A stretch of DNA of 64,000 bases from Curvularia sp. ZM96 (Eukaryota; Ascomycota; Dothideomycetes; Pleosporales; Pleosporaceae): contig JAJGBQ010000006.1 of assembly GCA_022457065.1 (NCBI GenBank), forward strand, positions 2,666,001 through 2,730,000. Reading direction: 5' to 3'. The notes below the pieces were generated by a model that worked only from the letters and a program-made list of their open reading frames with translations, searched no databases and was not told the origin of the DNA. Shown here piece after piece: positions 10,204 through 21,200 of the stretch; the first letter of the stretch is position 1; every line of letters begins with the position of its first letter. A program made the position numbers and the translations under genes.

Positions 10204-12557
10204 TCGAGTTCAAAGCCTCGGATGTATTAGCAAGACCAGGGGGACTAGCGAAAAAATGTCTCCTATACTTATCTTGATAATTGTTTCATATACAACACTC
10301 ATTTCCTCTCCTCTTATACCTTCATATATATATATACAGCTTACCTTCCTTTGAGCAGATAAATAAACTTCAAACTATGAGATTACGCTATCAATAAAAG
10401 CATATGTGTTGGCTGCACAGAATGGGCCACAGTTAAGAGTGCCGAGAAGATGCCTGTATGCGTGGGTTAAACAGTAGACGATGCAAATTGATGTCAATTG
10501 CTTGCGAGGTCTGTGGGAAAGAGAGGTTGATATCGGTCGTGTTGTGAGCGTGGTTATCCTGCAAGACAAAACAAGACGCTTGAGCGTGGGCATAAAGTCG
10601 CGAAGGCAATAGCCATAGGCCATAAACAGGAACAATTGACATCCGCCTATCTTTCATCGTACTGTTGTGACGATGAATCGACTAGTGAGTTATCCAAATC
10701 AGGACCGGAACCTGACGGCCAACATGGCATTGCTCAGACACGCATGAGCCACGATTGGTACGTAGCAGAGACTTAAGTTTAACTGCCGACACGGACGAGG
10801 TTTGCCGGACGAAAACTCAGTGACGTATTGGGAATTGCACATATTATTTGACAAAGCGATGTCGAGTAAAGAATGTCGGCGTAATGATTAGAGAGGGATA
10901 TTGCAATGAAGTGCAGATCCGCCATTATGGTAAGGTTATGTCGGAGCGCACGAAGCAGCCAGGGGATAGCAACCTTGTAAAGCGCTGCGCTCACTAGTAA
11001 AGACCTAGCCTACAGTTTTACATATAGAGTAAGACGATGTCTCTTGGCTTCTTATCATAGTGTCCGCTTTGATCCAGACCAAAAATCTTACTGAACTATC
11101 CATGTCACACCGCTACCGTCGGACTTGCCATTTCAGCCGGCCTCCGCGCCCATTGTAGAAAGCGTGTTTGAACATGCGTAAGAAAGCCAAGTTCCCGAAT
11201 ATTTGGGCAGCATAAGATGCCGAGTTGCCGCATCATCGAGGCCCGAGAACGGGGCGGTTGTCGCGGATGGAATGGTTAGCTATGCCGTCGGAGAATAAGC
11301 GGGGAGACGGCACTGCCATAATATGCGGGCCGACCCCAGGCTGGAAAGTATAAATTTATACACTAAAACGAGGCCTCCAATGATCCCTGTCAATAGTAAA
11401 GAGCAACCAAGCTCCCTCACGATGTTGGTACGAATGTAATGTTCTACAAGCGATGCGGGGCGATGTAAGGTCAATCCGCCTCCCAACAAGTGCATGCACA
11501 CATTTGCGGAACCGATTCGTTCTTTTTCTCCTAATGACGGGAACTAACGTTGTGTGTTTCTGAGCTTCTTTTTCAGTGGCAAGCAACGTCATTGCTACTC
11601 GTCTCTGGACAAACACGCCGAACAACTCAGCATAACACATCCCATGTCAGGCTCAGGAGCACAGCAATATCATTGCTTGAAGAGCTCCCTATCTTAAAGA
11701 AAGTAATAAAGGACATCAAAGTGACTATATCTACAACAAATTCCAAGCAACTGCTTAGAAAAACCTGGTTCGACCTTCTTTGTCAATGAGAGGAGTATAT
11801 TTCCGCGAATGTACCAGACGACAATCGGCTGTCAGAAGATTGAATTTAGGAGTCATTCGCCACATATGAGCCAAACAGTCTCTTTTACCTCGTCCTTGCA
11901 AACTACTTGCATTATCAAAGACTGAAATAGGGCAATACAGCTCAAGCCTCTCCATGTGCGACTCGCTGTCTCAACTTTGACTTGTAGCGTGGACCGTAAC
12001 ATCATCATTTCCATGAATTATAAAACTGCAGATAGACTGGAGCATGCAAACCCATACGCCAGTGAATATGCTTACGTCCTAGTAAATTTGATCAGAGAAA
12101 TCCAACTAGATCACCTGATGAAAGCTTTCCGTGATCAGCTATATACGTCATACATTCAATGGAATAGGACCAGGATCAATTCTAGTTGGAGTTCTTTGCG
12201 AAAGTGCATTGTCTCAAAGAAATCATCGGTTCAATCGAGTCCCCGCAAAACAATTTCATTTCTCGTAAAGAATGACTTTAGCTAATACATCTCCACAACA
12301 GTTTTTCACATATCATCCTAGCCCAATTCAAAACATCTCAATTTCAAACCTTTTTTTCTTCATTTTCTGATAGCTCCAATGTCGCCCAAACTCTCTTCGA
12401 GAGACGCGCCAGCAGATTGTTGACCTAGTTCGAGTATACCTAGGTTTGCCACACTATATAGCGATTACTGTATTAGCAGGTTGCATGAAGGTGGAAAATA
12501 TGAGGTGTACATACAAGCAGGGCATTTGTTTCCATGGGGTTATTGCTATGCTGAGGT
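10204..12557. other. Gene-poor stretch, no gene recognised
   Basis: About 2.35 kb with only short frames lacking domains or plausible splice structure. The largest, 11956-12285 on the plus strand, starts with GTG and has no recognisable feature. No tRNA, transposase or inverted-repeat element was seen. Confidence 0.4.
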
Positions 12558-12872
12558 TTAGGAACGGAAAGCCTCGCGGGCCAGCGGAGGATTGCAGGGC
12601 CTTCCACCGGTGTTAGGGTCGTTGCTGCACTGAGGCTCGGGCTTAGGCTCAGGCAGAGCCTCGCGGGCTAGTGGAGGGTTGCATGGCCTTCCACCAGTGT
12701 TAGGATCGTTACTGCACTGAGGTTCAGGCAGAGCCTCCCGAGCCAGTGGAGGGTTGCAAGGCCTTCCACCAGTGTTAGGGTCATTGCTGCACTGAGGCAT
12801 AGGCTCGGCGTAGGGGACAGCGGCCGTCACGGCAATGACTGCAAAGAGTGTAGCAATAACTGAAGTCTTCAT
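12558..12872 (-). CDS. Secreted repeat precursor: three copies of a two-cysteine peptide (alpha-pheromone-like or RiPP precursor)
   Basis: Intronless, 104 aa, true ATG at 12872. Residues 1-18 form a signal peptide (basic start, hydrophobic core, TAA end). Three identical 19-residue units, QCSNDPNTGGRPCNPPLAR, occupy residues 27-45, 52-70 and 81-99. The spacers are VP-YA-EP-MP before copy 1, EA-LP-EP before copy 2 and EA-LP-EP-KP-EP before copy 3: all X-Ala or X-Pro dipeptides, the substrates of Ste13-type dipeptidyl aminopeptidase. Each unit ends in Arg, where a Kex2-like protease could cut, although the site is Ala-Arg rather than Lys-Arg. The tail after copy 3 is EAFRS. This is the architecture of alpha-factor pheromone precursors. 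The Cys-x(10)-Cys core with GGRPC recalls their Gly-Gln-Pro-Cys part but lacks aromatic ends. A ribosomal peptide natural-product precursor is the alternative. Confidence 0.85.
   Translation of the reverse strand: MKTSVIATLFAVIAVTAAVPYAEPMPQCSNDPNTGGRPCNPPLAREALPEPQCSNDPNTGGRPCNPPLAREALPEPKPEPQCSNDPNTGGRPCNPPLAREAFRS
12576..12794 (-). repeat. Tandem in-frame peptide-coding repeat, three units
   Basis: The units lie at 12738-12794, 12663-12719 and 12576-12632. They encode identical 19-residue peptides but differ at several synonymous positions (for example AGC AAT, AGT AAC and AGC AAC). The spacings are 18 and 30 bases of dipeptide-coding linker. Silent differences with no amino-acid change suggest selection on the peptide. 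Confidence 0.9.
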
Positions 12873-12984
12873 GTTGACGAAGTAGTAAGAATAACTCTTA
12901 GTTGAATGATAGTTCGTGCTTGTTTGAATGAGTTGGATGATGTTGCTTGCTAAGTGACGATCGGAACATGAGGTCGAACCCCAA

Positions 12985-12991
12985 TTTTATA
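12985..12991 (-). promoter_or_regulatory. TATA box of the repeat precursor gene
   Basis: TATAAAA on the minus strand, 113 bases ahead of the ATG at 12872, a typical distance in filamentous fungi. It supports a regulated, potentially strongly expressed gene. Confidence 0.55.
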
Positions 12992-14652
12992 TCTTGCTTT
13001 GCAAGGATGTTTGGTGACTTAGCAAACTCTTGCTATCTGCTACATGTGATTTTCTGACCGGATTCACTCGGATGCAGTGTAAGGGGTTTGGTGTCAGGAG
13101 TGGCAGAAGTGGTTAAAGTTTCAAGTATAGGTTGGGAGATACTCTGGGCATCCACCAGAAACGCAGTATGAAAGGTTGTAGCTGTCAAAATCCGTGCTCT
13201 TCCAGGCTTCCCCGGACGATTGCTAGTCGATATTCTAAACCACGGCCAGACTTCCGAACGCTGCCTATGTAGATGAACCCCTCCTTAGTTTGCAAGCCGA
13301 AGACCATACCATGTGGGACGGGTTGATATACCCTACCCGGCTCTAAAAGTGGTATGTGAAAGACTTAGCTTGTGAGGTCTTTCTTCTCAGCTATAGGCTC
13401 ACGTTACTAGGAGAACCGTCATGCTCTACCTTTCGATCTTCAAAGGCTTCAATATCGCTATCAACATCTGCTTGGGATATGTTCTGAAATCTACTAGTAA
13501 CTTCAAAACATGAGAGGCGCATCTTCAAAGAGATGTCGGTCCGAACGAGTGAAAGTTACATGTCATGGTCGTAAGTATGTAGTGTCTCGGCCAATTCTTG
13601 TGTACATACATGTCTAGGACTCGTCTTCAAATAACCCTGCATCTTACACGTAGGCTTCTCCACAGTGAATTCATGCACCACTCACAAGGGTAAAGATTTA
13701 TTCCGACATCTCGGTGTGCTAGAAGGGTTCTACCAGGTGCTTGTTTTGAATCGCTGGTAGTTACGTAGCCCCCGGAAGCGGGTAGAACTGGTATCCTACA
13801 AGGATGCTCTCGGTGAATCCTATGAACTATCTGGAAGTACAGGATTAAGACAATGGCCAGGCAACCTTCCGGTACCTTGGGAATACGAAGTGTAAATGCA
13901 TCGACGTTTTACGAGCAAAGCCTAGCTGGCTCTTCTTTCGCTTACGCAGTCAGCACATACGTTACGAAGCAATTTGCTCTTAGCTCAAAAGACAGCTTGA
14001 ATGTTATAGAGCTCCAGTATATGAGACCGAAGATTGCCAGGGCTGAAGGCAATAGGCTCAAAGCAGGGAAACTGAATGTATAAATTAGCGATCAAATACA
14101 ACTGCCTAGAATGGAAACCGGCTCGGTCTATTCTTTCTCTGAGCTGGGATCCCTGAATGTAGGTACATGTCTTCGGGTGTGACAGGAAGGTGCATGTGTA
14201 TTCGGGTGCAGCATCCGTCCATAGCTTCTCTGACACTGCCCTCTTCCGAGCGGCGTTAAGTCGAAGTCCGTGCCACAGGCCCTTCTTGCTTCAAGATCAC
14301 GTTCCGCCGGTAAATAAGGTTAAGATTGACATGGAGGTTCTTGTGTATCGCGGATCGCCCCACATACTTACAAGGATTGACACAACTCTTGTTCGGCAAT
14401 AGTACCCATCCCCTGCTACCGTTAGGTACCACAGCTCGAGCGCTAGCCTAACAGCTTTCGGTGACACCCGTCATTCCCCGAGGAATTTTATGGTTTCGGC
14501 ATCTCAGCTTCGGCATGTGAGGGTAGCCGTCATCTTTGCTGTTCCTGGACCGGAAGCAAGGTCGGGCTACGTTCCCCGCGTTTACACTAAGAACTTATTG
14601 GTACGACTAGGCCTGGTCTTTCTGTAGGCTATTTTCTTACGAATACGTTCTC
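12992..14652. other. Gene-poor stretch, no gene recognised
   Basis: About 1.6 kb without a supported gene. The frame 13853-14083 has an ATG but no domain or codon pattern of note. The right end must contain the 3' UTR of the C2H2 zinc-finger gene. Confidence 0.4.
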
Positions 14653-16056
14653 CTAACTCGAAAAATAGCGCCTATGTATCCTCTGCATATGACTTTGCAT
14701 GTTATCAGCTCTACTGAAGACCTTTCCGCAGACCTCGCAGCGGATAGACGGATCATGTGAAGTCTCATGCCGCGCTCGGTCTTTCTTCAAAGCAAAGCCT
14801 ACGGACAACCCACGGTTCCTTCCGTCTAGTGCAGCTTGTTCTGACATGTGGCAGCCCTCAACTCGGCAGAAGAACCTCTTGAAGTGCTGACGATAATGTT
14901 TGTTTAGATCGTAGGGACGCGTGAACAGCATCTTCGATCCACACCCTGGGAAAGGGCATTTCAGGGCCCGAACTTGTGAGTCTTCTCCAACTCTTGATAC
15001 TCTGACAGGATCGATAGCCATGTTTGCAGTCACATTCGTTGGTTTATGCTGCCCGGGCATTGCTGATGTTGTAAGCAAGCTTGTAGCGTCAGCAAATGAT
15101 GTCAGCCTGGGATCAGTCGTCGAATGATTGTCCAAAATCGTCACGGTGTTGGCATCCGGATCTCCTGTTGCAAAACACAAGGATATCGACGATTCTGCAT
15201 CTATCTTGCACAACGGTTCGATCAAATTTGATGCTTCCAACTCTTCTGGGCACAAGATAGAGCAGTTCGTTGCGTGCTCATTCTTCCTGTTATCAAAGAA
15301 GACGTGATGTTCAATGGGACCAAGCTCAGGACGATTCGCCTCGTTGGAAGATCTGGATAGCTCGGGAGAAAGCGCTGCAAAAGCTGACTGACTGTTGTCT
15401 ACGAGAGGAAATAAGTTGAAAGGTGACATAGTCCAGTCGTAGCTATCAATTGTGGCGTCGAAACATGAGATCGCGTCAGTGTCATTCGTGACACGAAGGT
15501 CCTTTTGGGTTGGTTCTATGGAGCTCATACGAGGAACAATACTCGAAGAAACAGACGCAGTATAAACTGAGTCTTCGATGACCTCAGCGAAACTGTCATC
15601 GATGGTTTCGGTCGACTGGTAAATGTCCATATCCAAATCTACGGATGTAGCGGTAAGTGGGTTTGTTTGCAACGAGCGCCAATGCAACCCGAACGAGGAA
15701 GTAGCCACTGGATCTGGGTTGAAGAATTGATCCAGCTCTGGGGATGTAACATCCCCCGAATTGGTAGCTCCAGAGAAGCTCACATTTGCTGGGAAATCCT
15801 CCTGATCCACAGAGCCATATCTCGAGTCACCCAAGAGGCTGACAGGGACGTTGTGTTCGGAGTTGGGGGCAAGTGCAGACCCCAATTCTTTATGGCATTG
15901 TGTGGCTGGGAACGATTGCGACGTATAGCGCTGGAAGCAGGTCTGGTGGAGAACTGAAGCTTCGCGACCGCAAGAAGAACATGAGCACTGCTCGATGCGT
16001 GCCAAGTAGTGAAGATCGGTACATTCTGTGTGACCGTCATTCCAGGAGCTGTTCAT
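14653..16056 (-). CDS. C2H2 zinc-finger transcription factor-like protein
   Basis: Intronless, 467 aa, ATG at 16056. The first 360 residues are low-complexity, rich in Ser, Thr, Asp and Glu, with scattered cysteines near the N-terminus, as in an activation or regulatory region. Three C-terminal fingers follow: C367/C372 with H387/H391; C397/C402 with H430/H434; and C440/C443 with two final histidines in the SHMQRIH run. The middle finger has a 27-residue gap between its cysteine and histidine pairs, far longer than the usual 12. The arrangement matches fungal proteins annotated as C2H2 DNA-binding regulators; targets are unknown. The gene sits at the border between the gene-poor region and the conserved block. 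Confidence 0.82.
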   Translation of the reverse strand: MNSSWNDGHTECTDLHYLARIEQCSCSSCGREASVLHQTCFQRYTSQSFPATQCHKELGSALAPNSEHNVPVSLLGDSRYGSVDQEDFPANVSFSGATNSGDVTSPELDQFFNPDPVATSSFGLHWRSLQTNPLTATSVDLDMDIYQSTETIDDSFAEVIEDSVYTASVSSSIVPRMSSIEPTQKDLRVTNDTDAISCFDATIDSYDWTMSPFNLFPLVDNSQSAFAALSPELSRSSNEANRPELGPIEHHVFFDNRKNEHATNCSILCPEELEASNLIEPLCKIDAESSISLCFATGDPDANTVTILDNHSTTDPRLTSFADATSLLTTSAMPGQHKPTNVTANMAIDPVRVSRVGEDSQVRALKCPFPGCGSKMLFTRPYDLNKHYRQHFKRFFCRVEGCHMSEQAALDGRNRGLSVGFALKKDRARHETSHDPSIRCEVCGKVFSRADNMQSHMQRIHRRYFSS

Positions 16057-16379
16057 TGCAATTATCTAAACTGCACTGATTACGGTTGGTGTGGGGAATC
16101 AAGTAGTCTGCAGTATAAACACGACAGGACAAGATAACGTGAGGTGTAAGAAGTACAAGCTTGGCTTCTTGTGTGAAGCACAGTTGTGAAACATGTTTTA
16201 TATGTCGTAAGCAGTTATCGTACCAGTAGGTGTACTAAACTCTATTCGAGGAAACGTATCCGATCCGGTAGTCGACATGAGGTTGATCGAAGCCTAACAA
16301 CCCAACAATATCAAACGTCCAGTTGCAGTACGAAACCAAGCGCTACAATACGATCGTGTACTACGCTGAAACTGCTACG
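16057..16379. other. Intergenic, zinc-finger gene upstream region
   Basis: A 323-base gap between the start of the C2H2 gene and the stop of the rRNA methyltransferase gene, both on the minus strand. It should hold the promoter of the former and the 3' UTR of the latter. Confidence 0.45.
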
Positions 16380-17965
16380 TCAAAAAAGATTGTTGGTTGG
16401 ATCAGCCTGAACCTTCGGTTTTTGAAGCATGTCGTAGCAGAGTATGGAGGCTGCAACACTAACGTTCAGACTATCCACGCCAATCTTTTTGGCTCGAAGA
16501 TTTAGAGGGATTCCCACCTTATAGTGTGCGAGGTTGAGCGATCCAGCTTTTAGTCCAGTACCTTCAGCACCCATCATGACTATTGTTGGATGTTCTGCTA
16601 CAGGGCTGTAGTCCCCAGGAAGCCGTTTCGTGCTTCGGGCAATAGTGTATACCACCTTACCTGACTCTAAATTGGTACTTGGTGAAGCAACAGGCGGATC
16701 ACGAGGAACGGCGTCGCTCGCGTATATGCGCCAGCCTGCCCTCGAGCTTTTATCAAGAAAGCTGCTTGGCTCTCCGACCTTGAAGAGCGGAATCGCTTCA
16801 GCAGCCCCTGCCGATGCCTTGACCGCGATATGGCTCCAGTTTGCTGTGTGGTGCGTTGGTGTGATAATGGCATCTGCGCCCAGAACGTAGGCTGAGCGTG
16901 CAATAGCACCAAGATTTCCTTCATCAACCTGGCACAATTAGTCCCGGGCTTTCCAGAAATGGAAAGATGTCCACTTACAACACCGTCCAAGTAAAGGACT
17001 AGCGGATACCTCCATCCATCTGACTTGTATGTCCATACTTCCTGACTGCCATTGACGATGAGATCTTCTGCACTTTGACTGCCAATCGCTACAACGAAAC
17101 TCTCGTTTCGAATGGACGCTGCCTTCAGTTCAGTGATGGGTGGAACAGGTAGGGGAGACGACTCCAATATAATGCCGTTGTGTGGGCGCCCACTGCTTGC
17201 TTTGTCCATAGCACGCATGTACTCGTCTCCGACTTCCAGGGTGATTGGAAAGAGTTTATGGGCTCTGATCTGGGACATGAACCCATCCCTACTCGCACCC
17301 CGTGAATGTACGTAGAGCTTGTAGAACTTTCGCCGGTTGGCCTTGATTGCAGCGAGAACACTCGAGTGGCCGTATATAAACTCTGAAGCAGCAGTGGTGT
17401 AGGGAAGTGACTCTGGTCCCTTGGCCTGTTTCTGTTGAACGTATTTGTTGCCCTTTGATCCAGCTGATACTCCAGGTTGTTCTCTACGATGACGCTCTCG
17501 TGACGCTCCTCGAGTGTCTGGGTGACGAGAGTGCCAAAGTTCGGAATGCCTATCTGCTGTGTTCCGGCTATGCACAGGGTAAGAAGTCAATTCTTCGGAG
17601 CTCCGTGAATATTCAGGTCTCTCATGTCCTAAGCCAGTGCGAGCATGTGCCGTGTGTGATACATGACCTCTGACGGGCGAGGAAAGTGTGCGACTCCTGG
17701 GTCGCTCTTCTCGAAATCTGCGGCTTGCTCTACCATCACGCAAGGAGTCCAACGATTCGAGATTCACCCCACGGCGGCTACTAACTTGCTGGTAATCATC
17801 ATCATTCTGGTTGGTTCGTGGGCGCGGTTTGAAGGGACGGCTTGATCCACCTGATCTGCCTCGCTCAATAGCAGCAGTAATAGATTTGTGACGACAGAAA
17901 GTGCGTGGAAGTAATATTCGCTGCGTCCGAAGTAGCGAACTGCTGTTAATGCAGGGGTATGTCAT
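16380..17965 (-). CDS. MRM1: Mitochondrial rRNA 2'-O-ribose methyltransferase (Mrm1/Pet56-like, SpoU family)
   Basis: Two exons, complement(16380..16928) and complement(16979..17965), encode 511 aa; the 50-nt intron (GTAAGT...GCCAG) is in phase 0 and rejoins the SPOUT motif YLDGV/VDEGNLGAIARSA. Family members methylate a guanosine in the peptidyl-transferase loop of mitochondrial large-subunit rRNA using S-adenosylmethionine. The N-terminus is basic and Ser/Arg-rich as expected for mitochondrial import. A long disordered section precedes the substrate-binding region (FIYGHSSVLAAIKANRR). The knotted methyltransferase domain at the C-terminus shows MMGAEGTGL and the NVSVAASILCYD run. The upstream in-frame extension has no ATG, so 17965 is the start. 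Divergent from the Mit1-like gene with 331 bases between starts. Confidence 0.92.
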
Positions 17966-18296
17966 GCCAACGCGTTCAGACTGCGGCAGCGGTAGAAAGG
18001 GCACTCTGTGTTGCAATAGCAGCAATGGTGGGGAATGGAAAAAGTGCCGCTCTGCCAAGCCAGGTGTTCACGCTAAAACTTAGGGCGCGACGCGTGATCA
18101 CGCGCCTTGAATTGCGTCTCACGTCCGCTGAAAGTCCGCGGTAACGATAATATACCCGTACGCTCTTCTGGGTCTGTCGCTCGACGTTTTCGCCTCCAAC
18201 TTCCTAATGGACACGTCATGAAACCTGCGGCAGCGACTTGCTCAACGAGAACGGCACCACATATCCTAAGCCTAGTGCAATTGTTCTTGCACCACC
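17966..18296. other. Divergent promoter region (MRM1 / Mit1-like)
   Basis: 331 bases between two oppositely oriented start codons, so both promoters are here. No TATA box was noticed. Confidence 0.5.
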
Positions 18297-21200
18297 ATGA
18301 GTAGTGATGAGGACAGCGCGGCGCTCATGGCCGCTTTCAAGAAAAAAACGGCTCCTGGTCTTGGTTCCAATGTTGTACCATTCCAACCCATAAACCAGCG
18401 GTCAAGGCGTGCCTCTTCTTCTCAAGCAGTCACACCTGATAATGAATCAATTCTACGTGTCCAGACGCCTACAGTGAAGCGTAGGCTACACAGCGTGCGT
18501 ATACCGCGCGCCAGCATCAATAGGGCAGAATACACATACTATGAAGCGAGAGATGAGGTCGAGCGTGTGGTCCGAGAGCTTTCTGGCAAAGATGGAGACA
18601 TGTCTTACGAGGTTCAAGTAACTGGGAATCGCTTGAAAGAGGTGAGTTCGACGTCATATGAGGGCTGTTCTCTCACAGGTAAAGGCGCCAGACCAGTCCA
18701 CAAGATCATTTGGCCGCCCCTCCCTCCTGTTCTCTCTCACTGTTCTTTCTTTACGCAAATATATATCATTTTTCTGTACGTCGCCCTTTCTTAGTATCTT
18801 ACTAAGTAAACACAGCTTTCCTTCCCAGAACTACTCGAGACTCCAGGCGGCCCAGAAGCATTGCACGCATTCGAACTACAAAACGGTCCCACGGCAATAT
18901 CGAGTGACGACGACGAAGACATGAAGCTCCGTAGTAGGTCCTCAAAAGTCACCAACAAAGACTTTGTAGACATCTCAACAATCCCCATTTCTTCCTCGGA
19001 AGATGACAGCCAAGACGAGGGCACTATATCTACAGCCCCAAAACGAAACACTCACGGACACAAGCTAAAGCGTGGCGGTCGGTCTGGGCGATCGTCAAGA
19101 GCCCGTTCAGTCAGCAGCAACCTACTGGCGCTGTCCACAGATGACGATGACTCCGAAGACGCTGGCAGAAGGCGGAGAGGTCCGAAGCGCAAATCCATTC
19201 AGCAGCCGACGCGTCGCTCGACAAGACAAACAATCTCAGCGAGGTACTCTGACGAAGACGAGGGCCAGGATGATAGCACAAGCGACTCAAGCGCTTCGGA
19301 CATTCTCCGCTCTGATTTGGGTCCCGGTCGCAAGCGCAAACGACAGTCGGCACGCACTGCAAAGTTCGAAAAGGTCCATCGGGTAGGCCAACGACAATCT
19401 GATCGTGCTACGCGAGCTACAAAAAACATGCAGGAAGCCGACCTGAATGACATTTACCGATCGGATTCTGAACCTAAAGCCGCTGCTCAAAAGATTTCGG
19501 TCGTGCGCGAGGCGTTTGAGAAACTTCCAAGAAGCAATCCCTTCCGTGGGCGTCATGCGGAAGGCTGTGAAGTGTGTTTTGACGGGCCCGATGTTGCGCC
19601 TTTGATCTATTGTCAAGGTTGTTCTTTTGCGTACCACAAGAACTGCCTTGGTAATCGATCTAATCGCGATCATCTTGTCACAAAAATTGGCGACGAGAAC
19701 TTTGTTCTACAGTGCAAAAGGTGCATTGGGTTCTATAAGATGAAGGATGCGACTGCGCCAGACCTATCCAAGTGCCAGGATTGTGCCGTACCTGGCCCTT
19801 CATGCCGACCTTTCAGGAATCGTAAAACAACCCAACAAGAGATGAAAGAGCGCGAAGAGAACGATGGGTACGATCCGGTTGTTGATGTTCCCTCTGAACT
19901 GATCAACAATGCCAACAATGTCATGTTCCGATGCACGAAATGCTCTCGGGCATGGCATTATCACCATTTGCCACCTATATCACCCTACGCTATGGAAGTC
20001 AACCGCGATGACGACGAGCTTGCGGATGAGCGTTTCCGCGAATACTCAAGGAAGTGGTTGTGTAAAGAATGCGACGAGAGCAAGGACCGAAAGGTTGGTG
20101 CAATTATTGCTTGGCGTCCGTCTGACGTGGAGTCGTATCGACCAGGTACTCCTTGTGAGCGAATTTGTGAGGATGACAAGCAGTATCTCATCAAATGGGA
20201 GAACAAGTCTTATTTCCAAGCGGCGTGGCATTCTGGAGCCTGGACTTGGGGTGTCACTGCGGGCGTTCAGCGGAAAGCTTTCTTCAAACGCGAAGACGGT
20301 CCAAAAATGCGCACAGAAGACGCCATTCCCGAAGAGTATCTGCGTATCGATATTGTACTCGAAATCAAATACACTAGCTATGTGGAGATCCGTAGCGAAG
20401 AAATCGATAAAGCTCGCATTAAAGAAGTTGATCAGGCCCTCATCAAGTACAAAGGGCTCGGATATGAGGACGCCGTATGGGAAAGCGTTCCCACACCAGA
20501 AGATGGCGACCGGTGGTTAGATTTTGTCACTGCATACAACGACTGGGTCGCGGCCCGTTATGTAAAGTGCCCAAAACAAGGCCCCCTCAAGGCACGCCTT
20601 GACAAGGTTCGCAGCACATCATTTGCCACGTTAGAAAGGGAGAAACAACCAGAAAATCTTATGGGTGGCGAGTTGATGAAGTACCAGTTGGACGGACTGA
20701 ATTGGCTCTACTACAAATGGTTCGAGCAGAAGAATGCCATTCTTGCCGATGAAATGGGTCTCGGAAAGACAATCCAAGTAATTGCCTTTATGGCGACGCT
20801 CGTCCATGAACACGGCTGCTTTCCTTTTTTGATTGTTGTCCCAAACTCAACTTGCGCCAACTGGCGGCGAGAAATCAAGCAATGGGCACCCTCTCTGCGC
20901 GTCGTCGCATATTTTGGATCGGCGAAAGCTCGCGAGATGGCTTACAAGTACGAAATGTTTCCTGAGAATGCCAAGGACCTACGATGTCATGTTGTTGTGA
21001 CATCGTATGAAGCAGCCGCCGACGACAGTTGCAGGAGGTTCTTCAGGAGTGTGAACTGGGCAGGTCTGATCGTAGATGAGGGCCAACGTTTGAAGAACGA
21101 CAAAAGCCAGCTTTACTCTGCTCTCACTGCAGTACGCGCACCCTTCCGATTGCTTTTGACTGGAACGCCCCTTCAAAATAACGCTAGGGAACTTTTCAAC

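Noticed and set aside
11956..12285. 109-codon plus-strand frame near the repeat precursor
   Set aside because: Starts with GTG, shows no signal peptide or domain and no neighbouring exon that fits.
12558..12872. Typical dikaritin (UstA-type) precursor
   Set aside because: No Lys-Arg sites and no Tyr/Phe in the core, which those pathways cross-link; the dipeptide spacers fit an alpha-factor plan better. Kept only as an alternative.
12960..13010. Sequence resembling a tRNA T-arm (GGGTTCGACC on the minus strand)
   Set aside because: No matching acceptor stem, D-arm or anticodon stem could be built around it.
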